A stretch of 64,000 bases of DNA from Aporrectodea caliginosa (GCA_020284085.1 JACEVL010000431.1:555001-619000); one strand, 5' to 3'. Shown: positions 41,179-51,930, numbered from the stretch's first letter. Notes: generated by a model not told the origin, from the sequence alone. Numbers and translations are program-made.

Positions 41179-42048
41179 CTGAAAAAAAAGAAAAACCCAA
41201 ACCCAGATGTAGGCTGCATGATAGACGACGATATCGTATCGGAGAAGCGTCGAAACATTCTGCAGAAGCGAATCAGAGTGCGGGCCATGCATGCTATACA
41301 TGGTACCAGATGGCGGGCACGGAGCGAAGCCTCATTGGCTCCAGGGCAAAGTATTGATCAAAAGGTTAGAAGGTGGTTAGATCCACGAAGTTGAAAGCAT
41401 TTGCATAGCCAGAAAACTATTTCATGAAGGTCTCTGAACTATTTTTATGTAGGCCTATAAACCAGGTAGCACAGCACCATGTCAGCAACCCTCAATAGCT
41501 ATGCACCTAACTATATGGCTAACTACTTGATCTAAATCCGACGACTCGAGACAGGAGCACAAAGCTCTCTGATGATCTAGAGTGGTGCCAACAATGAAAA
41601 CTCATCCAAGCTGAAGGAACTGAACTCGATCTGCCAAAGTTTAAATAATAATACTTATTACATATTAATTGATATGACTAAGACTTGGTTTTGGTTCGCC
41701 ATCGATTCAGTCCTTGTGCCTTATACACCGGGACCGTAGAAATCGCTAATTATCTATGATGTATGTACACCGGAATGCGGATTGCAGCTGGTTCAATAAA
41801 GAATATACTTACTTACTTAAATAATTAATTAATTAATGATAATACTTAATAGGTTCAGACTGATGGGCATGAATGATATTCAGTTATTAAAACTGAAGGT
41901 ATAGGCGAATGATCTATTAGTTTAGGATCGCTGCAGTCGCTTAGAGATGAATTGGTTGAGAAGATGCAATTTATTCGGGGGTCGACGATCGTTGCACTGT
42001 TTCTCCTCTGCGCCCATAATTATTCTGTCATCTTCTGCCATCATGGAC

Positions 42049-42407
42049 TTTCTTCTTCTTCTTCTTCTTCTTCTTCTTCTTCTTCTTCTTCTTCTTCTTC
42101 TTCTTCTTCTTCTTCTTCTTCTTCTTCTTCTTCTTCTTCTTCTTCTTCTTCTTCTTCTTCTTCTTCTTCTTCTTCTTCTTCTTCTTCTTCTTCTTCTTCT
42201 TCTTCTTCTTCTTCTTCTTCTTCTTCTTCTTCTTCTTCTTCTTCTTCTTCTTCTTCTTCTTCTTCTTCTTCTTCTTCTTCTTCTTCTTCTTCTTCTTCTT
42301 CTTCTTCTTCTTCTTCTTCTTCTTCTTCTTCTTCTTCTTCTTCTTCTTCTTCTTCTTCTTCTTCTTCTTCTTCTTTCTTCTTCTTCTTCTTCTTCTTCTT
42401 CTTCTTC
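42049..42407. repeat. (TTC)n/(GAA)n, about 119 units
   Basis: Nearly pure array with one T insertion near 42375. On the strand of the neuropeptide gene it reads GAA. Long poly-Ser, poly-Leu and poly-Arg ORFs over it are artefacts. Confidence 0.97.
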
Positions 42408-42589
42408 CGTTGAACTTGCGTCGTCTAGCATCTTCAGTCTGCTTTTAAACCACTCTTCCTTTGAGCACAGCCTCTGAGTGATAGCAGCTAACAGATGCTG
42501 TATCAGGTGTCTTGATACATGAATATATAAATATAAAATGACCGGCAGAAAAAAAAGAATGAACAGATTAAATAGAAGCACAGACAAGC

Positions 42590-42655
42590 AGACAAATAAC
42601 AGACAGACAGAATGACAGACAGACGGACAGACAGACGGACAAATGAACGTACATA
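42590..42655. repeat. ACAG/GACG-rich tetranucleotide run
   Basis: Imperfect GACA/GACG repeats just inside the predicted intron. They create the Cys/Leu/Ser-rich read-through that would follow if the donor were not used. Confidence 0.85.
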
Positions 42656-42664
42656 GTGACATAC

Positions 42665-43236
42665 CTATCACTAAGTAGAAACGGTGACAGTTGACGGATG
42701 TTGTCGTCAATTAACGGGGTCTGTGGCACTTCCTGTTCGTCCTCTTCTTGATCCTGCTCTTGCAGTTCCTCTCGTTTTCCCAAGTCGCCTCTGAATGAGC
42801 TTTTCGCTCTCTTTCCCAGGTCACCGCGGAACCTGCTGTTCGCCTTCATCCTCTTTCCCGGAAGCCACGTGACCCTCGTCGACAGGTCTTCGTCTTCCGG
42901 TGACAGGGCATCTGCCGCCAACACTAACATCCGCTTTCCCAGGTCGCCTCGAAATGAACTCCTGGCGCGCTTTTCCTGGTCATTTGAGGAGGATGCGATA
43001 TATGAGGAGGAGGATGCGAAGGGTTCTGCTGCATTCGCCGTACGCTTCCTCCTCTGTATACCCAACATACGATAAGACAACATTGCCACCTTCCCACTTC
43101 TTCCTCCTTCCAGATCATTGCTGTCGTTTGTTCCGTTAGCGATCCTCTTCGCTTCCACTTCCTCTGCCAGCTGAACAGCCACCATGACGAACACGACGAG
43201 AACGTAAGCCACTCTACTCAACTCAGACGACGCCAT
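42665..43236 (-). CDS. Exon 1 of a neuropeptide precursor with repeated FRGDL-amide peptides
   Basis: The ATG at 43236 opens 190 codons plus two bases to a GTATGT donor at 42664. Residues 1-29 form a signal peptide with core VAYVLVVFVMVAVQLA. Dibasic sites lie at 30-31, 62-65 (RRKR), 89-90, 101-102, 128-129, 142-143 and 154-155. Between them are ARSSFRGDLG (91-100), MKANSRFRGDLG (130-141) and AKSSFRGDLG (144-153). Each ends in the Gly that donates a C-terminal amide. A spacer (103-127) also ends TWLPG-KR. An acidic, Gln/Glu-rich tail follows. Potential N-glycosylation sites NGT and NDS lie at 34-40. It fits a prohormone cleaved by convertases and amidated in neurosecretory granules. The family is not one I recognise. 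An upstream CAG acceptor at 43251 may precede a non-coding exon boundary. Confidence 0.8.
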
Positions 43237-43289
43237 ACGTCGCAAATTTCCTGAGGACCGTTGCCGCCGCAGAAGTGGCTTCGATTCAG

Positions 43290-43424
43290 ACCTCTAAACA
43301 GACAAAAGCTCTTCAAACACTTTATAGTTCTAGGCAACAACAATTTAAACCAGAATTGTTTTTCAACACTAAAACTGCATAAAGCATTCTCCACTGTTTC
43401 AATTTTCAAACCGTTCCATCGCAA
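43290..43424 (-). pseudogene. Gag relic of the Gmr1-like family
   Basis: The minus frame reads IETVENALCSFSVEKQFWFKL then LLP. This aligns with residues 340-363 of the gag-pol ORF at 6361-11739 (YFETVENAFRSFNVQEQFW..KLLLP). DNA similarity is also visible. It lies about 55 bp upstream of the neuropeptide start codon, in the same orientation. Confidence 0.85.
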
Positions 43425-43515
43425 CTGGCAGAGTTCCAGAGGCCTTCAAAGCCGCAACCATTCCTCCGCTGCCAAAGAAACATCGGCCAAGTTTAAGATC
43501 ACGTAATTGCCTTAA
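43412..43515 (+). pseudogene. Short LINE reverse-transcriptase relic
   Basis: The plus frame reads ATGRVPEAFKAATIPPLPKK then RPSLRSRN. It resembles the L2/CR1 block just before the first RT motif (G-x-x-P-x-x-F-K-x-A-x-x-x-P-L-x-K-K). Only about 100 bp survive. Confidence 0.6.
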
Positions 43516-43529
43516 GGTTGTGCTCCATC

Positions 43530-43552
43530 TACTACTGCTGCTGCTGCTGCTG

Positions 43553-43597
<45 letters not shown>
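43530..43597. repeat. (CTG)n-(CTA)n
   Basis: Eight CTG then about 14 CTA units, at the 3' end of the minus-strand LINE C copy whose tail reads AATAAAGGAATAG then TAG repeats. Confidence 0.9.
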
Positions 43598-45130
43598 TTC
43601 CTTTATTTCACAAACTCGTTGACACAAACGCAACAAGATTACAAAATCAACAGTTTGGATATCGATTAGACAAAAATAATAGTCAAATAGCAAAGAGGGT
43701 TAGGAATGTACTAATGACTGAGAGCTATTGCTAAAGAAAATGATTGTCTATAGCCTAATACACCATAAAGTACTCTAGGTATGAAATTTCGATCATCCCT
43801 TGCCGGCAAAGTGAAATCATGAGGCCGGGGTCGCAGATTTATAATGACGAGTAATTATTGGTGGAAACAGTGAGCGTAGCACATGGAAATCGTTCCTTAT
43901 CACTGCCTTTAGTAGACTGGCGTCAGCATCACACACCAGCTAATCAATGTCCGGTGAGTTAGGAGGAAGATATCCGGCATGCTTGATTCGCAGCAGAAGT
44001 CTCTCGAGTCTTTTTCGGTCTTCAGCCGTTGTAAGACCCCACCAGGCTGGAGCGGCGTAAGTCAATCGAGAGACGACAGTTGCCTCAGCAACCCGGCAGC
44101 GGGCGCCACTGGGAAGACCATTCGACCTGAGTATTCTGAGAGCGTGTAAAGCTCCTCTACAGGAGACAAGGACTTCCTCCACGTGATTGGTGGCTCGAAG
44201 GTCATTAGTTATGGTTACACCATAATTAATGGTAGAAACACGCTCGAGTCCCTCCAAAGCTTGAGGTGGCAGTACTTTACGGTTCCGGGTAATAATCATC
44301 TGGCGTGTTTTTCGAACGTTCAGACGCAGATTGTTTGCCGTCGCCCATTGCTCAACAGACAGAAGCTCTTCACTGATGGTGTTTCGCATTGAAGATCCGA
44401 CCAGAAGGTAAGTATCGTCGGCATATTTAGACATGATGTTTTCACGGTTCCTTGGGTGTAGATCCGATCCATTAACATCATAGGCAGACGGACCGAAGCC
44501 ACTGCCCTGTACAACACTAGCATTGATTCTGGCTACAGATGATAACAGACCACCAAATCTCGTCGAGTGGCGCTGGTCTTTCAAAAATTCCAGCAGCCAA
44601 TTATAAATGTTGTCGGGCAGATCCAGAGACGAGAGTTTGGTAGCCAACGTTGAATGCCTGACCATATCGAATGCCTTAGTGAAGTCGAGCGATATCAGCG
44701 CAACATGATCGTTAGTTTGCAGAAGAGCTGAAACATGATGTAGAATAGAAATGAGCGCCGCTGTCGTAGATCCTGTAGGCCTAAAGACAAACTGATCTGC
44801 AAGAAGCTCAGACATTGGAGGGACTGTAAAAGCAGGGTAGATGAAGCGATGCACCAACTCCCTCTCAACCATCCTTGAGATAACCGGAGTCACAGATATG
44901 GGACGGAAATCAGCAGGTGAAATGGGTTTAGCGATCTTAGCCACTGGATAGATGATGGCTGTCTTCCACTGATCAGGGACATGCGATACCGATATTGATG
45001 TATTAAGCAAGTAAGCCATGACCTCTGATATTGCTGGAGCAGCCAATCTTAGGAACCAGGCAGGTAATTGGTCAGCACCTGTCTTGGTGTGCTTTAGGCG
45101 ATCCAAAAGTTGGAATACCCGCATCTCAGT
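43590..45130 (-). mobile_element. LINE family C, 5'-truncated
   Basis: Carries the RT ORF at 43940-45124 and a 3' end with AATAAAGGAATAG and TAG repeats. The family is shared with 18641-19480 and 45540-45993. Confidence 0.88.
43940..45124 (-). pseudogene. LINE family C reverse transcriptase
   Basis: An open stretch of 394 codons: HTKTGADQLPAWFLRLAAP, WKTAIIYPVAK and ADFRPISVTPVISRMVE. Then FVFRPTGSTTAALISILHH, LISLDFTKAFDMVRHSTL, ASVVQGSGFGPSAYDV, SKYADDTYLLVGSS and YAAPAWWGLTTAEDRKRLER. The YADD box is intact. It stops at GYLPPNSPDID, about 60 residues short of the C-terminus seen in the 45540 copy. No endonuclease remains, so it cannot act alone. Confidence 0.9.
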
Positions 45131-45539
45131 AAAGAACTGCTAATTTCCATCTGATGTCAGGGAGTTGTGTGTCTCGGTTTCATCCATACATGGCCGTAGA
45201 CTTCTTCTCTGTACTGAACTGGCTGTTCCCTTCGTCCAAACTTCTGTCGTGCGGCAGTTGCCTATAGTACACTTCGTCACTCGACGAGCATCCTCCTCCT
45301 CCTCTTACTCTACCTATATTAATTCCGTAAACACCTGAAAACATTCTATTCGATTCTGGAATTCTGTCGTTACGTCGAGAGAGCCTCTGATGAATTTCCT
45401 TTGAAGAGGCGCTATATAAATCTATTATCAAAGATTTCAAAACTATAACGGCAAGACAGACTAGAGAAAGCTAGCAACTGCAAGACAGTGACGGCAAGAT
45501 TCGTACTTTTGAGCTCGTGCTACACCATTATTTTGAAAC
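45131..45539. other. Spacer with L2-like tail
   Basis: Contains GAAGAGGCGCTATATAAATC (45401-45420), an L2-type 3' motif on plus, and a TCC run at 45290-45304. Nothing else is recognised. Confidence 0.5.
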
Positions 45540-45993
45540 GTGATACGTACAGAGCCAATAGTCAGTCCACTTATTCACACACTTCTATATGCCTCCCCAT
45601 CCTGGTGGGGTCTCACCCTGGCTTCCGATAAAGAACGCCTGGAAAAACTCCTAAAAAGAGCCAAACGCGCCTAGGTTACCTAGAGCAATCCTTTCCAACC
45701 GTCTCTGGACTTGCCAATATAGCCGATGCAAAACTCCTTTTCTTCATATTGCACAACCCCAAGCATGTACTTCACCAACTCCTACCTCCACTCCGACCCC
45801 TCTCCTCTCATCTAGAGCACACAACCATACTCTCCCACCCAAGGACAACTCTCAATTTATTCCCAGATCATTATATACAAATATTTACTAGTTTATTCTA
45901 AGACTTTCTAATGAACTCTAATTATCATTATCACTCATGTTAGCATTTCTGCGTTTTTGTCAGATTGTTTTTCTCAATAAAACGAATATAATA
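45540..45993 (+). pseudogene. LINE family C C-terminus and 3' end
   Basis: Plus frames encode LIHTLLYASPSWWGLTLASD then KERLEKLLKRAKR. After a shift they give FPTVSGLANIADAKLLFFIL and HNPKHVLHQLLPPLRPL. The 3' end has CTCAATAAAACG. It aligns with YAAPAWWGLTTAEDRKRLERL of the 43940 copy and shows what follows there. Confidence 0.8.
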
Positions 45994-45995
45994 TA

Positions 45996-46956
45996 TACCG
46001 TGAGGCATAAAAAGGAAGCTCCTACAAAATCGTTATTATTTTTGACAATATTCAAACAATGTCAATGAAATTCATAAAATTTATAGCTAAATAGCAGGCA
46101 ATGTAAAAAATTACAGTTTGTACTCAAACTGTCCGCCTTCAGCTTCTACGCATGCGCGAAGTCGCTTGCACCATTCACGCACCGCAGTCGCCTTTTGTTG
46201 CGTCGCTACCCAGCTAGCCTAGTGCATTTTATCTGGTTTACTGACAAAAAATTATTCACAGTTGCTTCTCCTAGCAATGTTCAAAATTATCTTCTGTATG
46301 TAGCAGTTGGAACTCGAAAGAGTGATATTGCAGCCGACCGCCTTTTACGCACACGTCCGACGTTTAGCAAATCCCTGATGGTGTCAGTCGGTGTTTCTTC
46401 TCTGGGGCGCACGTCAATTCACTTCGTTGAACCGGGGGTAAAAATCAACGGCCAATACTACAGAGATGTTTTACTCATGGAAGACCTTCTACCTCAAATT
46501 CGAGAATTCTCTGAATTTTACATTTTCCAGCAAGATAGTGCTCCAGTGCACAGACCTCGAGAAACGGTTGCACTTCTGACGAATGAAACTCCTGACTTCA
46601 TAATTCCAACACTATGGCCCCCTAACAGCCGAGATCTGAATCCCGTAGATTATCAAATATGGGGATGCATGCAGGAAATGGTGTACAAAGCAAAGGTCCG
46701 TGATGTTGAAGATCTTCGTAGGCGAATCATGCAAGCTTGGAACGATCTTGACCAACGAACTATTGACTTGGCGGTGCGTGAATGGTGCAAGCGACTTCGC
46801 GCATGCGTAGAAGCGGACAGTTTGAGTACAAATTGTAATTTTTTTTACATTGCCTGCTATTTAGCTATAAATTTCATGAATTTCATTGACATTGTTTGAA
46901 TAATTTTTAAAATAATAACGATTTTGTAGGGGCTTCCTTTTTTATGCCTCACGGTG
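45996..46956 (+). mobile_element. Tc1/mariner-type transposon with long inverted repeats, 5' half deleted
   Basis: The ends TACCGTGAGGCATAAA and CACCGTGAGGCATAAA (reverse complement) are flanked by TA (45994-45995 and 46957-46958). The inverted repeats are about 190 bp and include the end of the transposase gene, so the left arm is an inverted copy of the 3' coding end. The interior starts mid-transposase. Confidence 0.92.
46195..46899 (+). pseudogene. Tc1/mariner transposase, C-terminal catalytic part (DD37D)
   Basis: No start ATG: the frame opens from the left inverted repeat. Motifs are VHFIWFTDKKLF (first Asp), FQQDSAPVH (second Asp) and WPPNSRDLNPVDYQIWG (third). There are 37 residues between the second and third Asp, which fits DD37D. 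The C-terminal block VREWCKRLRACVEA is present. The N-terminal helix-turn-helix DNA-binding half is missing, so this copy cannot transpose itself. Confidence 0.88.
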
Positions 46957-46984
46957 TATGTAATGTAAATCTCTGCCACACAAA

Positions 46985-47430
46985 AGCCGAGTAAGAGAGA
47001 CCAGCTTAAACACCGGCGCTATATCAAATCAACTCCGCTATAGCCAGAGTGTTTGTCCGTTCCGGTGCCAGGTCAGAATCCGAGAGAGGTGAAGCCGAGG
47101 AGACTGCATGGTACTACGGTGGTAATCGTTGATGATGATGGTCAGGAATAGAATCAGGGAAGAATCTGGAGGAGTTCGGTTTTCGGTCGCGAGTGGAAAG
47201 CTGAAGGAGATAGAGCAAGCGGGGGTGGGGGAGAGGTGGGACTGGCAGACGAGGAGAGAGGAGGATAAGCTAACTGGCAGATATCTGTTTGGTGTTCGTT
47301 CCAAAGAGCAGGTGCATCGTAGTTTGAGAAGCGGTTGCAGAATTTCACAGAGGAGGACACTGGAGGCAGAGAAAGGTGTGATGAAGGTGGGCGATTGGAT
47401 GATGAATAGCTGGCGAATGTAGAAGGGTTG
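46985..47430 (-). pseudogene. L2-like LINE C-terminal fragment
   Basis: The minus frame reads FSNYDAPALWNEHQTDICQL and then FHSRPKTELL, a decayed form of APxLWNxLPxxIR..FHSRLKTYLF. A TATAGCGCCGGTGTTTAAGC tail lies near 46995-47020. Confidence 0.7.
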
Positions 47431-47439
47431 AGAAGGTCG

Positions 47440-47535
47440 TAGGGTGGTGCTGTATTGTATTGTTTCTGGGCATTTATAAAGCGCCTCTAGCAGTAATGAC
47501 TACTCAGAGGCGCTCTATATAGGTAAGCGATACCT
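47440..47535 (-). mobile_element. L2-like LINE/SINE 3' end
   Basis: On minus AGAGCGCCTCTGAGTAG..CTAGAGGCGCTTTATAAATG forms an 8-bp stem (AGCGCCTC/GAGGCGCT, 47480-47514), followed by CAATACAATACA. Only the end remains. Confidence 0.8.
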
Positions 47536-47559
47536 TTCCGACGTGTCATAAGAACGCTT

Positions 47560-48850
47560 ATGTCACTCCTCGCCTGAAGAAACCGATGCTGTCCCTCTGT
47601 GAACTCTCCAACTCTACCGACCGATCTCGAACCTCTCATTCCTATAAAAGCTTCTCGAGCGCATCGCCAGAGTCCAGATAACTGAGAACCTGTCGTCGGC
47701 CGGTCCATCAGTCGGCCTACCAGAGGTATCACTCGACCAAGGGCCATGGTACCGGACATCAAGGAAGCGATCGACGTGGGTGACCACGCTGTGCTTGGTC
47801 TGCTTGATCTCTCGGTCGCCTTCGACACGGTTGATCACGATGTTCCGCACGGGTCAGTTCGGCCGCGCTTGATTGGCTTCGCTCCTATCTCTGCGATCGC
47901 AGACAGACGGTCCTCTTCGACGGGGTTCTCTCAACCGTCCGTTCTCTCTTCTGCGGCGTCCCTTAAGGCTCCGTGCTTGGGCCGCTGCTGTTCCCGCTCT
48001 ACACCGCCGACGTGGGTGAGCTTGCTGCCAGTCTCGGCCTGTCGTCACACTTTATGCCGACGACTGTCAGCTCTGCACGTGGGAACCTCCATCGACAGTC
48101 GAACAGGCTGCTGCTCGAATGGAGCTTGGTATTGAGCGGATTGCTGAATGGATGCAGTCCAATGGACTGCGGCTCAACCACGAGAAGACGGACTTCCTGT
48201 GGTGCGCGACTAGCAGACGGTGTCTCCATCTCGACAACGACCTGCTGAATGTCTGTGGGACCCCGATACGGCCCTCGACCTCTGTGCTTGATCTCGACGC
48301 CCTGCTGGAGTCTGATCTGTTCATGAGGCGCCACGTCGCGTGGACCGTCGGCTCTTGCTTTCGCCAGCGCCGTTCCATCAGGAGCTGCAACAAGTCTTTA
48401 CCTTTTGAGACTGCGAGAGAGGCCGTCGCCACCTTCGTCACTTCCAAAGTGGACCGCTGTAACAGCCTTCTGGCCGGCGCACCTGCCTGTCTCTTGGACG
48501 GAATCCACTCGGTTCTCAATGCCGCGGCGAGGCTTATATGCAATACGAGGAAGTACAACCGCGTCACGCCGCTCCTCCGCGTTGGCTGCCTGTTCAATTC
48601 CACATCGAGTTCAAGCTCTTTCTTCTTGTTTTTAAATCACTTCATGGAGCTGCGCCAGAGTACCTGCGCGATTGCTGCACTGAGACTCGTTCCTGCACGC
48701 CCGGGCTCCGGCTCCGATCGCTTGTAAGGACTGATATCTGTGTGCGGAGGATGAGGACACGCTTCGGCGATCGTGTCTTCTCGGTCGCCGGTCCTCGATG
48801 CTGGAACAGACTTCCTCCTGCTATTCGATTGGCCGACTCAGTGGACTCCT
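47560..48850 (+). pseudogene. L2-like LINE reverse transcriptase, frameshifted
   Basis: Plus-strand blocks across frames are: HAVLGLLDLSVAFDTVDHDV (47785-47840), GSVLGPLLFPLYTADVGELA (about 47965-48030), TLYADDCQL-like (48045-48070) and WMQSNGLRLNHEKTDFLW. They continue with VDRCNSLLAGAP, AARLICNTRKYNRVTPLL, VFSVAGPRCWNRLPPAI and SVDSFSGF. A GC-rich copy with several indels, truncated at the 3' end by the minus-strand LINE that follows. Confidence 0.85.
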
Positions 48851-48854
48851 TCAG

Positions 48855-49300
48855 TGGGTTCTCTATCGTTATCGTAAACTTGAAACTTCTACAGCGCCCA
48901 CAAAAACGAAGTCGCGGGAACCAGCTTATTCAAGGCGCTTAATCAAAACAAAATCGATAGGCAAGGAGTCAAGATCCGGAGAGCCAGGCAGGCAGACAGT
49001 CAGACGGCTAAGGTGGATGGTGTTTAGAGTTGAAACGGCAGGAGAGGCGAGGGGAAGTGGACGATACAGGATAGGACTTGTCAAAAAGCAGTGTTTTCAG
49101 TTTCGAGTGAAAGACCTGTGGAGAGATAGCGAGTGGTGGGGTTTGGTGAGTTCGTAGGATGGGCAAGCTATTTGTCGTAGTAGAGGCGGAAGTTTGTTCC
49201 AAAGAGGTGGAATAGCTATGGCTATAGAGCGATTTGCAAATTTTAGTGATGAGGTGACGGAAAGGCGGAGCAGTGTTAGGGAGGAGGAGGAGGACGGCTT
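48855..49300 (-). pseudogene. L2-like LINE C-terminus and tail
   Basis: The minus frame ends LAISPQVFHSKLKTLLFDKS. The tail has AAGCGCCTTGAATAAGC..GTGGGCGCTGTAGAAGTTTC. It abuts the end of the plus-strand LINE. Confidence 0.75.
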
Positions 49301-49309
49301 ATCCCGTCT

Positions 49310-49492
<183 letters not shown>

Positions 49493-49990
49493 TTCCCCGA
49501 GGTATTAATGATCCCCCAGGCGATCCAGACAATATCCGGAGATGTTGCTGATGGTGGTCTGGAACGGCAACTCACTCGGCAGTGTCTGGTTGGGCAAATG
49601 TACCTCGGAAGGCAACAGCATTAAAGCGTTGAATGGTGGTAGACAGGCGTTGGAAAAGATAAGCTGTCTCTCTGATATCTCCAGAACTTAGTTTTAAACG
49701 TTTTACCAGGTCCTTAATAAAGTCCAGTCCACTGTTGTTTATAGGGCCAAGGGTCTCAAAGGCCAAGGGGACAAAATGGTGGTTGGCCAGCAGGTGGTCG
49801 TATTTAGCATTTTTTCTCATGGCCGCCAGTTCCGCTGCTGCCCCCCGCCGCCGCAGCCGTCGCATGCAGGTAGGATGGAGCGACCGTGTCTATTATGGTG
49901 GCATCCCATAAGAGGCTGCGCCCCCCCTCGCCACGGAATCAATGACATCCCGTCGGGTCTTTTGCCGTGTGTTGTGAAAGTCCTGGTGGT
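49493..49990 (-). pseudogene. LINE family D C-terminus and 3' hairpin
   Basis: Minus reads SLLWDATIIDTVAPSYLHA, AAELAAMRKNAKYDHLLANH, HFVPLAFETLGPINNSGLDF and RETAYLFQRLSTTIQRFNAV. It then gives AFRGTFAQPDTAE and stop. This C-terminal domain is widespread in invertebrate and fish non-LTR RT proteins. The 3' UTR ends with CCTGGGGGATC..ATACCTCGGGG and the (AAT)n tail. Confidence 0.85.
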
Positions 49991-50004
49991 TCCTTGATGT
50001 TCGG

Positions 50005-50115
50005 CATTATTATTATTATTATTATTTTATTTTTTTTGCCCTGAGGTACTTCATTTCCCCCAGGGACTTAGAAATTATAAAATTATAAAAGCAATGTGAC
50101 CGATACCTCAGCCGC

Positions 50116-50176
<61 letters not shown>
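50005..50176 (-). mobile_element. LINE family D 3' end plus (ATT)n
   Basis: A hairpin CCCTGGGGG..TACCTCAGGGC at 50039-50065 (minus), with ATT repeats at 50005-50022. A further ATT array (50118-50176) belongs to the next copy. Confidence 0.75.
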
Positions 50177-50178
<2 letters not shown>

Positions 50179-50179
50179 T

Positions 50180-50690
50180 TTAATTTTTTTTATGCCCCGA
50201 GGTAAACATGATCCCTCAGGGACTTCAACATTATTTAGAAACGCAAATTTGTCTGGAATGCGCCCTATTCGTCGTCAAGGTCCAAGTTGGTGAACGCACC
50301 CCTAAAGGCCACAGCATTGAAACGCTGTATCGTCAGTGAAAGGCGTTGAAATAAAAAGGTCGTTTCGCGGACTTCCCCCGTAGCTGATATTCTGACCCAG
50401 AGCAGAAAGGAAAGTCAAGCCCTCGTTGTTAATCGGGCCAAGGGTTTCGAAAGCCAAAGGAACAAAAAGATGGATAGCAGACAGTTGAGAGTATTTTACG
50501 TGTTTGCGGGTCGCTGCCCTCTCGGCCGCCGCACCCGCCACCCGAGAAGTATCGAGCAGATAAGAAGCGGCTGAGGTATCGGTCACAGTCGCATCCCAAA
50601 TAAGGCAGCGACCAGCCCACCACGGAATGAGAGTGAGGCCATCTGGTCTCCTGCCATCGACTCTCAAAAGGCCCACGGGTTCCTTAGTGG
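50180..50690 (-). pseudogene. LINE family D C-terminal fragment
   Basis: Minus has PDGLTLIPWWAGRCLIWDAT, AAERAATRKHVKYSQLSAIH and FVPLAFETLGPINNEGLTF. The final LFQRL..RFN block is frameshifted. The 3' hairpin CCCTGAGGGATC..TACCTCGGGG lies at about 50195-50225. Confidence 0.82.
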
Positions 50691-50697
50691 AGGAATG

Positions 50698-51199
<502 letters not shown>

Positions 51200-51425
51200 C
51201 TTTTCTAGACACACGTACATGACTTCATCCCGCTGGCCCTGGAAACTTTAGGCCCCATTAACTCAAGAGGCCTTGTATTTATCGTTGATATGGGCCGTCA
51301 CCTGACACAGGCGACGGACGAAGTGAGAGAGACGACCTTCCTATTTCAAAGACTTTCGGTGACTGACAATTCAACGCCTTAACGCTGTGGCCTTCGCCGG
51401 CTCTTTTGTTGACCCTATGCCCGAG
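51200..51425 (+). pseudogene. LINE family D C-terminal fragment
   Basis: Plus reads FIPLALETLGPINSRGLVFI, ETTFLFQRL and, after a frameshift, RLNAVAFAGSFVD. The 3' end is replaced by the ATG array. Confidence 0.75.
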
Positions 51426-51454
51426 ATGGAAGAGGGATAGCCTTTCCAGTATAA

Positions 51455-51567
<113 letters not shown>

Positions 51568-51574
51568 ATAATAA

Positions 51575-51930
51575 CGGCGGCCAACCGTAAGATCCAGAAG
51601 TACCAGGGGCTTCCTACATCTCATCTGTTTCAGCCCGTGGCCATCGAGACTTTGAGCCCGTTCAATCCTTCGGCTCTGGACTTCATTAGTGAACTAGGCC
51701 GTCGTATGTCTTTCACTGGTGGCGACAGACGCGAGACATCATTCCTTTTCCAACGTCTGTCTGTTTGCGTCCAACGCTATAACTTGGTCGCATTCAACGG
51801 CACTTTTCCTGCAAACCCTGAAGACGAGGCCTGACCCTCCAGACAAATTTCCTGCTCCTTAATATAGCAATTTTTCATAAATCCTGAGGGATCCTTGATA
51901 CCTCGGGTAAAAAAAAAATAATAATAATAA
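51575..51930 (+). pseudogene. LINE family D C-terminus with 3' hairpin and tail
   Basis: An open plus frame reads AANRKIQKYQGLPTSHLFQP, VAIETLSPFNPSALDFISEL, RRETSFLFQRLSVCVQRYNL and VAFNGTFPANPEDEA, then stop. The 3' UTR is 95 bp with CCTGAGG..CCTCGGG (51883-51907), an A run and AAT repeats. Best preserved family D end in the window. Confidence 0.88.

Larger units (their letters stand above)
41179..42664 (-). other. Predicted intron of the neuropeptide gene
   Basis: Bounded by GTATGT at 42664-42659 and TTTTTTTCAG at 41179. It is about 1.49 kb and contains the long GAA tract (sense strand) and an ACAG/GACG run (42590-42655). No other exon candidate is obvious. Confidence 0.45.

Noticed and set aside
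42568..42664. Read-through of neuropeptide exon 1 into a Cys/Leu/Ser-rich tail
   Set aside because: It follows a consensus GTATGT donor and is encoded by a tetranucleotide repeat, so splicing is more likely.
41922..42710. Long poly-Arg, poly-Leu and poly-Ser ORFs
   Set aside because: They are translations of the TTC/GAA array in different frames.
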